Source: Turnera subulata (Eukaryota; Streptophyta; Magnoliopsida; Malpighiales; Passifloraceae). Taken from it: 64,000 nt of DNA. A model generated the notes under the pieces. The model saw only the letters and a list, made by a program, of their open reading frames with translations. It was not told the origin of the DNA and ran no database searches. A program made the translations under genes and the position numbers. The stretch is taken from the NCBI GenBank assembly GCA_028386065.3, contig JAKUCV010007503.1:137434-201433 (forward strand), in the 5' to 3' direction. Below are positions 29,398 to 40,803 of the stretch, one piece after another (positions within the stretch are counted from its first letter, which is position 1; the number at the start of each line of letters is the position of its first letter).

Positions 29398-32300
29398 TGA
29401 AACGCCCGTATCCCAAATTGTCCAATTTAATTAATCAAAATATGTGAAAAGACCAAATTGCCCTTCCTACCCGGGTACGATACAAACAACATAATCAACA
29501 TACAATTATACAATAAATTATACAAGAAAGTGAGTATGCAGCGGAAGACAAAACATTTAATAACATGTATGCAGTGAACTCTATGGATCCGACCCGAGGA
29601 GGAAAGCACCGCCACCTGCTGATATGCACCACTGCTCAATGAGCAGTTAACCTGAAAAAGACTGTGAGGGGGTGAGACCAACCACTGTCTCACCGCAAAC
29701 AAATAAACCAGTGTATACAAATACAAATCAACTACAAGTACACCGGCATCAGGCAACAGCAACCACAATGCACAAACAAGTCACAATGATCAATACATGT
29801 CATCATCAGACTTCAAACCAACACTGATCTTTAATCACTTAATTATCATTGTACTTTATTGTTATTAGGGTTGAATGTTTATTAGGGCCTTCTACTGTGT
29901 GCGTCGAGCTCGGTCCCGTCTCATGAGACAACCAGGGCATAAGCCCAATATAATCAGGGCAAGGCCCAATACAATCTGTGTGAGAGAGAGATAGACAGAG
30001 AGAAAGAGGGAGGTAGAACCGGTCATCACAGACCCATATGCTAAACCGCATATACCATGCTATCCCGCATGAAATCCCGAGGGGTATCACTTCCCGCTCG
30101 AACCAACCGGTCAACAGCCCCACAGTAGAATTATTATAGTATTTTATTCTCAATTATGCTTAAAGAGTTTCGTGTACCATTACATATGATTTTCCAGGTT
30201 TGTGTGGATTTTATATCTTAATTTCAAGTCCGGGCCTCCAGCCCATAGTCCACCACACAAACCACAAAACCATATATCATGTTATTTAACACACAAAACA
30301 AGTCATACTCGACAGGCATATTATACCACACTGGTACACAGTTCATATAATCATGCACACTGCATCAGAGATATCATCAATAAGAAATAAGGTGTAAACA
30401 AGAACATCCACAAAGCAGGCAAGCATGCATACAGCATTCAAGGCCAAACAAATAAGACCACTTTATATACCAAGACAATTAACCGAGTAATGTAGGCAGT
30501 AACGCATACAAAGGTTTATATGTCCTCACCTGGGCCATATCAACCATCACGGAATCCGAAGCCTCAGCCTTGCTCCCCCTCAACAAGCCTATATTATACC
30601 AAAAATGCGACCACATAAGGTACACAAATAACAATGTGATGAAAGTATGCTAAAGCATGCTTGTTTCGTTTTATTATCTTGAGTTGCTAAGCTCAATTTA
30701 TATCCTCAAATCCTTAGTAGGCCTAAGCCCATATCAACAAGAGTTATTGGGTTTAATTATACATTGGGCCTAAAGCCCATAACCACGGAAGCCATTGGGC
30801 CTAGAGCCCATCTTAGATTACTTACTCCTTATTGGGCCTACGGCCCATATCAACCCAAACCACTATTAAACCCAATCATATTTTTCTTTCGCTTAAAACC
30901 CGTTGTTTATTAAATCTAAATTAGTGTACATACAAAGTTCCATGTATAATCATTGGGCCAGGGCCCAGTTTCCTATTTCCCGCTCTAAGGCACACCTGAG
31001 CCCAAAGACTTGCCCGGCCTAAGAAACTATCCGCGTCGATAAGTTCCTGGCCACGCGCTTCTAACCTCACGCGCTTCTAACCTATCACACTTGGTCTTTC
31101 ACTATTACCATTTATTTTGATACATCGATAAGATGCTTTTACGGTACATGATATGTACAAGAATTAAATTACAACATTGCCGGGAATTACCATCTAATGC
31201 CGATCTCCGCACCGTCTCGTCGAAACACGCACCGTCTCGTCAAAACAGCAACAGTCCTTCTCGAATTCCGGTCAGTCCTCGCCGGAACGAAACCCGAGTC
31301 GCCGGAAAATACACACAATAATGTGCCAATCCCGGGACAACACTAAACAACACTCCATTAAGCCAAGCAAAAGTTACAGAATATCAAAACAAATTGAAGA
31401 ACAAGCAATGGTTGTTGGAAACTCTCACCGGAAAATGCACCATCGCCAGAAAAACACAGTATTCGACAATCAGATCTTCGGTGCCCGGTTTGGAACCAAA
31501 TTCCAATCCTTTGAATCCTAGCCGCGGTTCCACGACCAGACTGCAAACCTCGGAGAACATAACCCTTACTGCCCCGATCTAGCTCTGCCAGGAACCATAG
31601 TGCAGCACTCAAATCCGATCCACCCCATCAACGAACAGCACAACACAACACGCAGCTTACCCCCTGCCATGAGTACCTCGAACTCGCCACGGCCGGAAGC
31701 CAAACCAATCAAACTCGGCCCGAACCAAACATAGCCCCCAAACAATTAATTCAACACATGAACCAAACCCGGATTGAAGAAGAAGAGAAGAGAGAGGGAG
31801 AGAGGAAGGTCGGCGAGGCTTACCAGGCGACGATGGCGCAAGGCCAACGACGGTGATGCCCAGGTCGAGTCTCCAATACGTGTCTCACCTGAGCCCGAGC
31901 CGGAGCCCGATCCTCTTCCTTCCTCAACGTTGCAGACGGCTTCAAGTCACGATGGTGGCTCCACGAAGAAGAAGAAGAGGAAAGATGGCGGCGACGATGG
32001 TGTGGAGGGTAAGAGAAGAGAGAGGAGGAGATGGTGCCGACGGTTACTCGAGAGTGGAGAGAGAGAAGTTGAGAAGGAGGGGGGAGCGAGGTGGGCCGTC
32101 GGGGAAGAGACAAAAGAAAAGAAAAGAGAGGAGGGAGAGAGAAAGAGATGGATTATAAACCCTAAGCTAACCCTAAAGCCCGGCCAGCTCTCGAAACGGC
32201 ATCGTTTTGGTCATCAAAATGGCATCGTTTCGCCCTCCTCAAGTCGCAGGTCAACGCGCCCATCCCCCTTGGTCAAACGCACCCCTTTTATTCTTTACCT

Positions 32301-32559
32301 TTCCCTGAAACTACGTAGTTTCGGACCAAACTACATCAAGATTTGTGTTTCACTCCGAAACACAATAAAATTCCAAAAGAACTCGATGGAAGTATTAATT
32401 CCAACTTAAAACTAAGATTTCCAAGGAAAATAAATTACAAATATAAATTTTCTTGATAAAAAATCCCGGAAATTCTACAAGGGTAAAAATTAGGAATAAA
32501 ATTTCGAAAATTCCAAAAATTCTATAAAAATTAAATACCGAAGAAATCGGGGCGTTACA
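29398..32559 (-). repeat. Element E 5' LTR
   Basis: This is the partner of 23995-27142 with the same internal order: palindrome at 32307-32322, GC-rich block ending at a CTG/GTAAGC donor at 31824, TGGGCC-rich part at 30720-30970 and hairpin near 29672-29695. A 14 bp local duplication (ACGCGCTTCTAACC) near 31054-31083 distinguishes it from the other LTR. Confidence 0.88.
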
Positions 32560-33608
32560 TGGAGATGATAACCATGGATTTTGTGGTTGGATTACCGTTG
32601 ACCCGGAGACATCATGATGCCATCTGGGTTATCGTTGACCGTCATTTCCTCCCCACCCGACAAACAGATACTCTGGATAAGTTGGCGAAACAGTATGTTG
32701 TAGAGATTGTGAGACTACATGGGATTCCTAAGTCCATAGTCTCAGACAGAGATCCGAGATTCACATCAAGGTTCTGGAAGAGTCTGCAAGTAGCTTTGGA
32801 AACGAAGCTGAGTTTTAGTACTGCATTTCATCCTCAAACTGACGGACAGTCAGAGAGGACTATTCAGACACTGGAGGACATGTTAAGGGCTTGTGCTCTT
32901 AATTTCAGTGGGAGTTGGGATCAGTATTTGTCCTTAGCGGAGTTCGCCTACAACAACAGTTTTCATTCCAGCATCGGCATGCCACCGTTCGAAGCTCTTT
33001 ACGGAAGGAAATTCCGAAGTGCAGTATGTTGGGATGAAGAAGGTCTCCGTTTGATTGTGGGTCTAGATTTGGTTAAGCAGACAGTTGATAAGATTCAGGT
33101 AGTTAAGCAGAGTGTGAGAGCAGCACAGGACCGACAGAAGAGTTATGCTGATAAGCATCGTCGTGAGATGGAGTACCAAGAGGGAGAACGAGTTTTCCTC
33201 CGAGTTGTACCTTGGAAGGGTGTTATCAGATTTGGGAAAAGAGGGAAGCTGAGTCCCAGGTACATCGGACCATATGAGATCCTGGAAAGGGTCGGACCCT
33301 TGGCGTACAGATTATCCTTACCAGAGGAGTTGTCCCAGATTCATGATGTGTTTCATGTTTCCATGTTGAGGAGGTACAGAACTGATCCGAGTCATGTGGT
33401 TACTACAGCAGATGTTGAGGTCGCAGAGGATCTTACGTATACAGAATTGTCGAAGCAGATCCTTGCCCGAGAAGTCAGACAGTTGAGGAACCGAGTCACT
33501 CCGATGGTAAAAGACAAGTGGAGCAAGCACTCTGCGAACGAGTCCACGTGGGAAGTTGAGGAGCACATGCTTTCTCAGTACCTGCACCTGTTTTCAGCAC
33601 CGGAGTAA
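32560..33608 (+). pseudogene. Gypsy D integrase core and chromodomain-like C terminus
   Basis: The frame resumes after element E with ITMDFVVGLP. The three catalytic acidic residues are visible: TMDF, SDRDPRF and GQSERTIQ. The C-terminal part reads LSPRYIGPYEIL and HDVFHVSMLRRY, then ILAREVRQLRNR, KDKWSKHSANESTWE. This resembles the chromodomain that guides chromovirus integration to heterochromatin. This 349-codon stretch is open on its own but has lost its upstream part, so it is called part of the broken polyprotein. Confidence 0.9.
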
Positions 33609-33629
33609 ATTTTGGGGACGAAATTCTTT

Positions 33630-33643
33630 TAAGGTGGGTAGGC
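33630..33643 (+). promoter_or_regulatory. Gypsy D polypurine tract
   Basis: AAGGTGGGTAGGC lies directly before the 3' LTR and after the conserved TTGGGGACGAAATTC sequence typical of plant chromoviruses. Confidence 0.7.
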
Positions 33644-36314
33644 TATAACAGCTCGGGTAATTTTTAAGTTTTTACTGTCACCGTAAAATTTATTTTACTG
33701 TTGTTTACCATTAAAATTAATCTTGGGTAATTAATTTATGGTAATTCGTGCATCGGATTATGAAACCGAGCCTTGTCCCACGCTCGGGATTTTTCTGCGG
33801 ATTTTTCGGACCAAGTTGGAATTTTTCGGGTCCAGGAATCTTAAAAAAAGTCGGGTTTAACCCCGAGTTATCGGACCAGAAATAAAGTCAAGGGGGTACA
33901 TTAGTTATTTTCTGGTCCGGACGGGACATGACTCACAAGCTGCACAGCACGAGGCAACCGCCACTCATTGTGAAGCTTATGAGTGGATTGTGCCACCCGT
34001 GAAAAACCAGTAATTTGCCCGTGAACTCTGTCTTCTTCTCTTTCCCTGCACCATCTCTTCATTTTCATTCTGCCTACAAACTACCTCACTCTCTACAATT
34101 CCTGTAACTTCCTCCTGCAACTAAACTGGATTATTATAAAAACAAACAAACAAAACAAAACACACAACTCACACACACCTGCAAAACTACGTAGTTTTGG
34201 ACAACCCTCTTCTTCCTCCCCGTGAACCCACCACTGCCGACCACCACCACCCGAGCCGCCTCCACCCGAGACCATCATCTCCCTTGCTCGTCGCTGCAAC
34301 CCCGAGCCGCCGCCTCGCCGTCCCCGGTGTCATCACCTGCTCGCCTCGCGTGGCAGCCGTTCGAGCAAGACGACCGCTGCCGAAATCCCCGATCTGCTGC
34401 AGCCGACACCGACTCCTTCCGCCGACCGCATAGTCGCCTCAGCCGTGACGTTGCCTTCGCTAAGCCGTCTCCCCGCTCGTCGCCTCCTCCTGCTCGCCCT
34501 GCCGCCGCCATCGCTTCGTCGCGCCGCCGCAGCAAGGTAAGCCGTGGATGTGCAGACCCGGATGCGTGGTATGGGTCGCGGGTTGACCCGTTTGGAGTAT
34601 AGGTTGGGTTTTGGGTCCGCTGGGCTTGGAGTTGGATCGGGTCATGGGCTGAGCGCTGGGCCTGCTATGCGGGCCTGATCTTGGACTCCTGTTTGGGGTT
34701 TGAGATGAGCTTGTGCAGTGGGTTGGGCCAGCACTATTTGGGCCCAGTCTGATTTAATTAAAAAAAATTAAATCTGGGAAAGGGAAAATAATAAAATCTG
34801 AGAAGGAAAATAATTTTGGGGAAATAAATATAATCCTGGAATTAATTAAAATAAATATATTTTGGAGAAATATATGATACTATAGAAAAATAATTATTTT
34901 GAGAAATAAATATGGAAAGGGTATTATCAAAGAAGTAATATACCGGAATAATTTCCGGGTATAGCTATAAGTATAGTATTATTTTGGCACCTAGAAATAA
35001 ATGGAGAATTACGATGATAATAGGAATTAACCCTGGGAAGTAACCGAGACGAGTGTGTATTTAATTTACGGTATACAGTATTAGCAAAGCATCTGCATAA
35101 CATCTTATATGGGCATGTTATTTGTTTGATATAGGAGTTGATAACGAGCAGATACCTGAGGAACCGGACTTGGAGTCTGTGGGGCATTTCCAAACTTGAT
35201 AGTCGGCTAAGGTGAGGATAGATAACCCTTGATATGTGCCCGTAATACTGTGTATGATTTGTTGTTTGATTGAACTGCTGAAATGATTATTGGCTGTTAC
35301 TTGATTGTTGTGGAATTGTTGATGCTGTTGTTGGATTGTGCTAGACTTGTGTATGTTGAGTTGGATATAATGTTAAACTGTTAATTTTGAATAATTAGTG
35401 ATATGAGATTGTGATAAGAGATTGAGTCTGTGGATTAATCTGAGATAATAGAAAATTGGATAATTGATGAAAGAGTAATGGATTTGGACTGGAATTTGAG
35501 ATGATGATTTAATTGTCACGTGGAAAGTAGTGGTACGACTAGATGGTTAGAGGCTAGCTCTGTGGTGTCATGGCCGGTTTGGTTGGTTATTGGGGATGTT
35601 GATCCCGGATGATGTTGTTATTGGGATGTTGATCCCGGATGTGTTGATATTGGGATGTTGATCCCAGATTGTTGATATTGGGATGTTGATCCCGGATTGT
35701 GATTTGGCCTGGCATCCGGAATTAGTTAATAACCAGGTACGATCCTAGCTTGTCCAGTGACGGGCTCGGAAGATAAAATTGGTAATAATAATAATAAGCA
35801 TTCTTTTGGTCTTGGCTCAGTTGTAGTTAGTAGAATCTTTGTGTTGTGATTGTCTGTGTTTACTTCGAAAGTATTACGGTTGATTATATATCTCTATTTA
35901 TCCTTCGTCGGTGAGCACTTCGGACTCACCCCTCGCCTGCGGGGTTTCATCCCGTAGGTTTAGTTGCTTCGTAGTTCAGGTACGACGTTCGATGGCTGCT
36001 GCTTTCTTCTCCACCTGACTCCGGATCCATACCTCCGCTGCATGTGCATATAAGTCTTCCGCTGCTGTGTCGTATATGTTGCTGCTTTCCTATATTGCTT
36101 ATGATGTTGATATACTGGATTGTGCTGCTTTGTTGAGCTTTGAGTGTGGATTGAATAATGGTCCCCGAGTGTGGGTGACAGATGTTGCTTTGTACTTTTG
36201 TTGTACTTGGATTCACCGTGTAGTATTTTGACTGCGATGTACTGTCTGTTCCATCAATAAAAATAGTTTCGGCACGTGTTTACTGTAGCCGGTAAATACG
36301 GGTCGGGCGTTTCA
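33644..36314 (+). repeat. Gypsy D 3' LTR
   Basis: This is the partner of 17637-20296. Its first bases are TATAACAG where TGTAACAG is expected, a G-to-A change in the terminal dinucleotide. The palindrome, donor (34537), hairpin array (about 35592-35695) and U5 hairpins are all preserved. The two LTRs are clearly similar over their whole length, with scattered differences. Confidence 0.92.
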
Positions 36315-37198
36315 CAATCTCAATTTTATTATTTATTTGTAGTGCATATATAAAGTCAGTCTATTTGGTTATATGAGGTAATTCTGTTTGGGAAAGTGGT
36401 ACGTATCACTCACAATAAGAGATATTGTTAACCATAATAAAAATAAAATTTAATAATTTTTTTAAGGATATATGTTGTTTCTTAGAAGGTGCTAAGGACT
36501 CACGAATATATTTTTAAAAAAATCTTCCATTACATTTTCTACTATTATTTAAATGTGTGGAACTCTTTTTTGGGCCCACCTAACTTAATGGCTAGAGAAA
36601 CAAACCCTTTGGTTTCGTTTTTTTTTCTCCGGAAAATAACAGCGCACTCATTTTTAGCATTTAGCAGTAACTTTTATTGTATATCACAGCAGGAAAAAAA
36701 AAGTGTCTAAAGTTGGTGCAAGAGCCTGCCACGTGGCACTTCACAAAATACTCTTACACCAACTTTAATGTTATAAGATAGATGTGTTGAAGGCTTGGTG
36801 TTGTTTATTCTATTCTTATATTTGCTTGTTGTTAATATGCATTGAAGGCTTATTAAGGTAGTATTGTCTGCCTTGAGCCGCATAGAGGTGTGAATCTGTT
36901 GTACCACACTCTTGCGGTTGATAAATTTTGCCATCATTTTCTATTTAATCCATTCTTTCTCCTGCTTTCTTGGTCAAAATTCTTTGTCGATTTCTCTTTT
37001 ATACATTCTACTCATTCAATTTTATCATGATTAATGAGAAGCACACTAATTCCACCATAAATATTTAGATTTCTTGATAGTTAGCCAAACCCACGAGCAA
37101 GTTGGCAATTCTCGTGGGTTTCATTTCAAATAATCTTAGGTTTTGGGAGGGGTAGGGTTTGGCTGTTAAAACCATTTCTTGAAAGAAAATCTTGATAT
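36315..37198. other. Old flanking DNA with target duplication and a small foldback
   Basis: CAATC at 36315-36319 is the right target duplication of gypsy D. No coding sequence is recognised. A 60 bp foldback (36708-36767) has 17 bp arms, TAAAGTTGGTGCAAGAG and CTCTTACACCAACTTTA, around CACGTGGC. Confidence 0.6.
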
Positions 37199-37530
37199 TT
37201 TTTTTGTCAAGACATATTGCATTAATAGAATTAGCCGTACATACGGGTTACACAAATACTCCAACAAGGATGAGGTAAGAAAACACAAATCTGGATCTAA
37301 CTAAATATCGAAGGCTAATACATATTCTTACACCCAGAACCCAAACATAATGAAATAGATAAGGACATCCATTAATATAAAAACAATGGATATCTTCAAC
37401 ATTTCTGCGAACCTTGCAAGATCTATAAGCTTGTTGAGTAGTTCGAAAGATAATAGGCTGGTTAGTACCAGCATCGCCTCCAGGACGTTGGATTACACCC
37501 TTTTGTGCCTTATTATTCGGCATTTGAATT
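37199..37530 (-). mobile_element. Probable 5'-truncated LINE 3' end
   Basis: A poly-T run at 37199-37206 is followed on the right by sequence reading, on the minus strand, GTACGGCTAATTCTATTAATG, then ATATGTCTTGAC and the poly-A. This wording and the A-tail resemble the 3' ends of plant L1 elements. No reverse transcriptase remains. The 5' break and a target duplication could not be identified. Confidence 0.4.
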
Positions 37531-37745
37531 GACAGAGCTCAAATAGATGACTCTCCTTCATTGTCACACCACCTCGGGCCCGGCTTGTCGGTGTCTTCGT
37601 CATCACCTTCGCCATCACCATCAACGCTGCCGCCGCCATCACCTTCGTCTTTGGTGCCGCTACAGCCACCGTTACCTATGTAGGCACCGCCACTGCAACC
37701 ACCGAGACCTCCACCACTCCCTCTATATCCAAGCAAAACACTTTT
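37531..37745 (-). other. Glycine-rich coding-like fragment
   Basis: A minus-strand frame (37539-37736) would encode GGGLGGCSGGAYIGNGGCSG followed by an acidic Gly/Asp-rich stretch. It could be a scrap of a plant glycine-rich protein gene, but it has no start context, domain or neighbours that support a gene. The simple codon repeats alone can produce such a frame. Confidence 0.25.
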
Positions 37746-38040
37746 TTTTGTTTTTTTTTATCATAAAGCAAAACTTCAAACTATAACTCACACTCATTAT
37801 AGAAGAAGACGACAAAATTGCCGCCCATTAAAGGAGAAGCTACAAACCTAATTCAAAGCTTCCTTTGGCCACAACTGATTGCCACAGCTTCTATATCTTT
37901 TGGTTATTTGAAGGAGTAAGAAACGTTTTTACGGTATAATGAGGAGGGGAAGGATTTAGTGGGCTTGAAATTGGAAGGCCATTAGCACCGCTTCGTGGAG
38001 GATTGGTGTTTAGGTCCATCCATGCTTGAAGGTAGCATAA
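37746..38040. other. Intergenic sequence, nothing recognised
   Basis: No frame or repeat supports a feature. It ends in A immediately before the Helitron terminus. Confidence 0.5.
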
Positions 38041-38460
38041 TCTATACTATCTATAAAAACATGACCTCCCCAAATTAAAAGACTAAAATATCCTTATTTA
38101 ATATTATATTAATAATAAAAAATAATGAGTGATACATCATACATTAATGAATGATATGTAGTTTATTATAAAAATTCTCTTATAGTATAACCGTGAGCAA
38201 ATTAATTAAATTACCTGCTTTATTAAATATATAATTTAGAATATCAAGAATCTATACTATTTATAAAAGCATGACCTCCCTAAATTGAAAGACTAAAATA
38301 TTCTTATTTAATATTATATTAATAATAAAAAGTAATGAGTGACACGTCATACATTAATGAATGACATGTAGTCTATTATAAAAATTCTCTTATAGTATAA
38401 ACGTGAGCAAATTAATTGAATTACCTTCTTTATTAAATATATAATTTAGAATATCAAGAA
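38041..38460 (+). repeat. Tandem duplication of the Helitron 5' end (2 x 210 bp)
   Basis: 38041-38250 and 38251-38460 are near-identical, and each starts A/TCTATACTAT. The second copy therefore has a complete Helitron-like 5' terminus of its own. Confidence 0.85.
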
Positions 38461-38706
38461 TATCAACAAATTACAAGTCTATAAGTCTTCAGTAACAACT
38501 CTCTTAAACTATAAAAGTTTAAAAAATTAATGTAATGAATTTTTTATTAAATATATAATTTAATATGATAAATTATATAATTTAGAATATCATGAACATC
38601 AACAAATATCGCTAAAAAATTCAATCTAAGGATTTCTATACAAAATTCATTAAATTACCTTCTTTATTAAATATAATTTAGAATATCAACAAATTACAAG
38701 TCTATA
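38425..38706. repeat. Second Helitron tandem repeat, continued after gypsy F
   Basis: A unit starting CCTTCTTTATTAAATAT at 38425 recurs at about 38658. That second copy is cut by gypsy F after CAAGTCTATA and continues at 61203 with TTATAAGTCTTCAATAAC. Gypsy F thus inserted inside the second copy, at the sequence CTATA. Confidence 0.75.
38702..38706. repeat. Target-site duplication, left copy (gypsy F)
   Basis: CTATA here matches TTATA at 61203-61207 with one change. The undisturbed repeat at 38425-38487 shows that the original was CTATA. Confidence 0.75.
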
Positions 38707-39215
38707 TGTAACGACCCGGGTAAAATTTTTTTGATTTTTACCAAGCTGTTTTGACTTTTACGGTGGTTAATAAATTTTTATCGCGGTTAATTAAAAATTT
38801 TACCAAACCGAGTTATTTTTTAATATTTTCACTATTAATTTTTACAACTCTCAAAATTATCATTATTGTTAATACTGTTACCATTATTATTATTTTCCTA
38901 ATCAACATTTATAACAATACTTTTATTACTATTTTGGTCGGGATATTCTTGTTGCAATAATTTACTAATTATAATTTAAAAAGAATTTTCATCTTTTATT
39001 CCCATGATATTTAATAAATTAGTCTTTCGAAAATTATTTTGAATTTTATGTTCATATTTTCCAAAGATTAAATTAAAATGTTAAACACAAGGTTTAATAA
39101 CGATACGCGTTTTGGAGTATCTTTCGTTAACCGAGCCTCGGTTCTCAATTCCGAGACTTAGGAAACGCTCAGAGGAATCAATCAGATTTTCCGAGCCCAA
39201 GTTGTATTTTCGGAC
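38707..39215 (+). repeat. Gypsy F 5' LTR, segment 1
   Basis: Start of the LTR up to the MULE insertion. The part up to about 39100 has no counterpart in the truncated 3' LTR. The end, ATTTTCGGAC (39206-39215), is the left copy of the MULE target duplication. Confidence 0.85.
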
Positions 39216-40803
39216 GGTTAAAAAGTTTTTCTTGTCCCTTCACTTTTTTGTTTTTGCATTTGTTGTCCCTCTTCCTTTTTTTTCACTCAACATGTCCCTG
39301 AACTCTTAATTTACCGGGTCACCGTGTCCTTATTACCCCCAACAGCCGGTTGGTGCGTATGAGGCTGACACGTGTCCGTGGGGCCCACTCCTTCTGATTT
39401 TATTTTTCTTTTTTCCTTTTTTTTATACTATTTCCGGAAATCCTTTCCTTCTCTTTTTCTTCTCTTTTCTCTTTCTCCTTTTATTTTCTTTCCTTTAATA
39501 CAATCTTTCTTTACCTTTTTTTTCCTAAATTCTTCTTCTTTTTTGTTATTTAAGAATAAAAACAAGCAGAAAAAGAAATAAAAGACCCACAAATTGCCCA
39601 TCTTTTTTCCCTTTCATTTTTTATGCAGAAAAAGAATGTGGTGCCCGGGAGATGGCTTCCGGGGAGAGGCCGTCGCGGACACCGGCGATGACACCAGAGG
39701 GGGGGCGAGGCTTCTTGAGGAAGAAGACCAAGTGATCGAGGAGGGAGTCTAGGGAGTGTTCCTTGGAGCCGTTGAAGACGTAGGTCTTGGGGAGGTGGGG
39801 AAGCCCAGCTTGTGAACTTGGACGAAGCTCCCGAAAGTGATGAGGCCAACGAGGGAGGTGTCCGGGATGAGGTGCATCGCCTGGGAGAGGGTGGACCTGA
39901 GGAAGCCGATCTCCTCCTCAAGGTGGTAGGTGTCGACCACGAAGAGGCAAGTCAGAGGCGAGGGCGAGGAGGCGTCGTCTTGCTGGTACTCGATGGTGGT
40001 GTACTGGGGGAACAACTCCGGGGGAAGGGTGTCCGGGGAAATGGAGGCAGCGTGGTGAGGGGGGAAGTGGTTGCGGTGGAAGCAGATGGGGCGGATCTAG
40101 ATTTTGGCCCTCGAAATCGACGACAGAGAAGGGGCTCAGGACGGAGCGGCAGTTGCGGCAGCGGAGAGGGGAGTAGGGGAGGACGGGTATGCCCGGAAAG
40201 GGCTTGAACGGCGGTGTCCCTTCACGCGGTCTTTCCTCCCCGCCACTCCGCTGCTCCTGCTAGCAGCAGCACGTCCTCCTGACTCGACTCTGCTGGCAGC
40301 GCCGCCGTCTCCAGAGGTAGCGGCGTCGGTTTTGGCGATTGCTTTTCCCTTCATTTCAATCTCCATTTTGGCCTGGGGGTTTGGGTTTAGTGTGTTTGTG
40401 TGTGTCTGTGGCTTTTGAGTTTGTTGGGAGGAGGGTTGGTGGCTTGTGAAGAGAAAAGAAAAAGAAAGAAGAAAAGAAGAGATTGAAGAAGACGGGGATA
40501 AGAAAAAAGAAAAAGAAAGAAAATGGAAATGGGGAAAAAGAAAGAAAAATAGAATAAAAAATAGGTTTTAGAAATTAATTAGGAAAAAATAAAAAGAAAA
40601 AATAATTTTAACGAGATGAAGTGGGTCCCATGGACATATGTCAGCGTCACACACACTAACTGGCTGTAGGTGGTAATAAGGACAAGGTGACCCGGTAAAT
40701 TAAGAGTTGAGGGACAAGTAGAGTGAAAGAAAAGGAAGAGGGACAACAAATGCGAAAACAAAAAAGTGAAGGGACAAGAAAAGCTTTTTTACCATTTTCG
40801 GAC
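39206..40803 (-). mobile_element. Pack-MULE (39216-40793) carrying a SEC23 fragment
   Basis: Inverted ends of about 175 bp begin GGTTAAAAAG (39216) and the complement of GGTAAAAAAG (ending 40793). They include matching TTGTCCCTTCACTTTTTTGT and CCGGGTCACC blocks. A 10 bp direct repeat, ATTTTCGGAC, flanks it at 39206-39215 and 40794-40803. The gypsy F 3' LTR has an uninterrupted ATTTTCGGACTCG at the matching place (about 57495-57507), which proves insertion. The interior is GC-rich and holds part of a SEC23 gene on the minus strand; there is no transposase. Confidence 0.92.
39640..40223 (-). pseudogene. SEC23: Captured SEC23 fragment (COPII coat subunit, zinc finger and start of trunk domain)
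   Basis: Read on the minus strand: TPPFKPFPGIPVLPYSPL, RCRNCRSVLSPFSVVDF, then after a frame change PICFHRNHFPPHHA, ELFPQYTTIEY, LFVVDTYHLEEEIGFLRSTL and DTSLVGLITFGSFVQVHKLG. After a further frame change comes LPKTYVFNGSKE. This is the order of the N-terminal zinc finger (Cys pairs CRNC and PIC) and the first strands of the trunk domain of plant SEC23, the GTPase-activating subunit of the COPII coat on the ER. About 195 codons are covered with at least two frameshifts. The upstream part (to about 40370) does not match SEC23 and may be a fused leader. Confidence 0.88.

Larger units (their letters stand above)
23995..32559 (-). mobile_element. Element E: LARD-like non-autonomous gypsy-type LTR element
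   Basis: Two LTRs of about 3.15 kb (23995-27142 and 29398-32559) bound a short 2.25 kb interior. The interior contains no gag or pol motif. A primer site (minus, TTGGTAGCGGAGCAGGC at about 29381-29397) and a polypurine-type tract (minus, near 27143-27157) show minus-strand orientation. Element E lies inside the integrase of gypsy D. Long LTRs with a non-coding interior define LARDs, which depend on proteins of a related autonomous element; its LTR style resembles D and F. The interior also contains a 727 bp MITE. Confidence 0.85.
17637..36314 (+). mobile_element. Gypsy D: Tekay/Del-like chromovirus, interrupted by element E
   Basis: LTRs of 2660 bp (17637-20296) and 2671 bp (33644-36314) are flanked by the CAATC duplication. 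Inside them are a tRNA-Met-type primer site (20300-20311), gag, protease, reverse transcriptase, RNase H and integrase in gypsy order on the plus strand, then a chromodomain-like C terminus and a purine-rich tract (33630-33643). Gag-pol is interrupted by eight stop codons, at least two frameshifts and the insertion of element E within integrase. The copy is dead, but every domain is recognisable. Confidence 0.95.
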
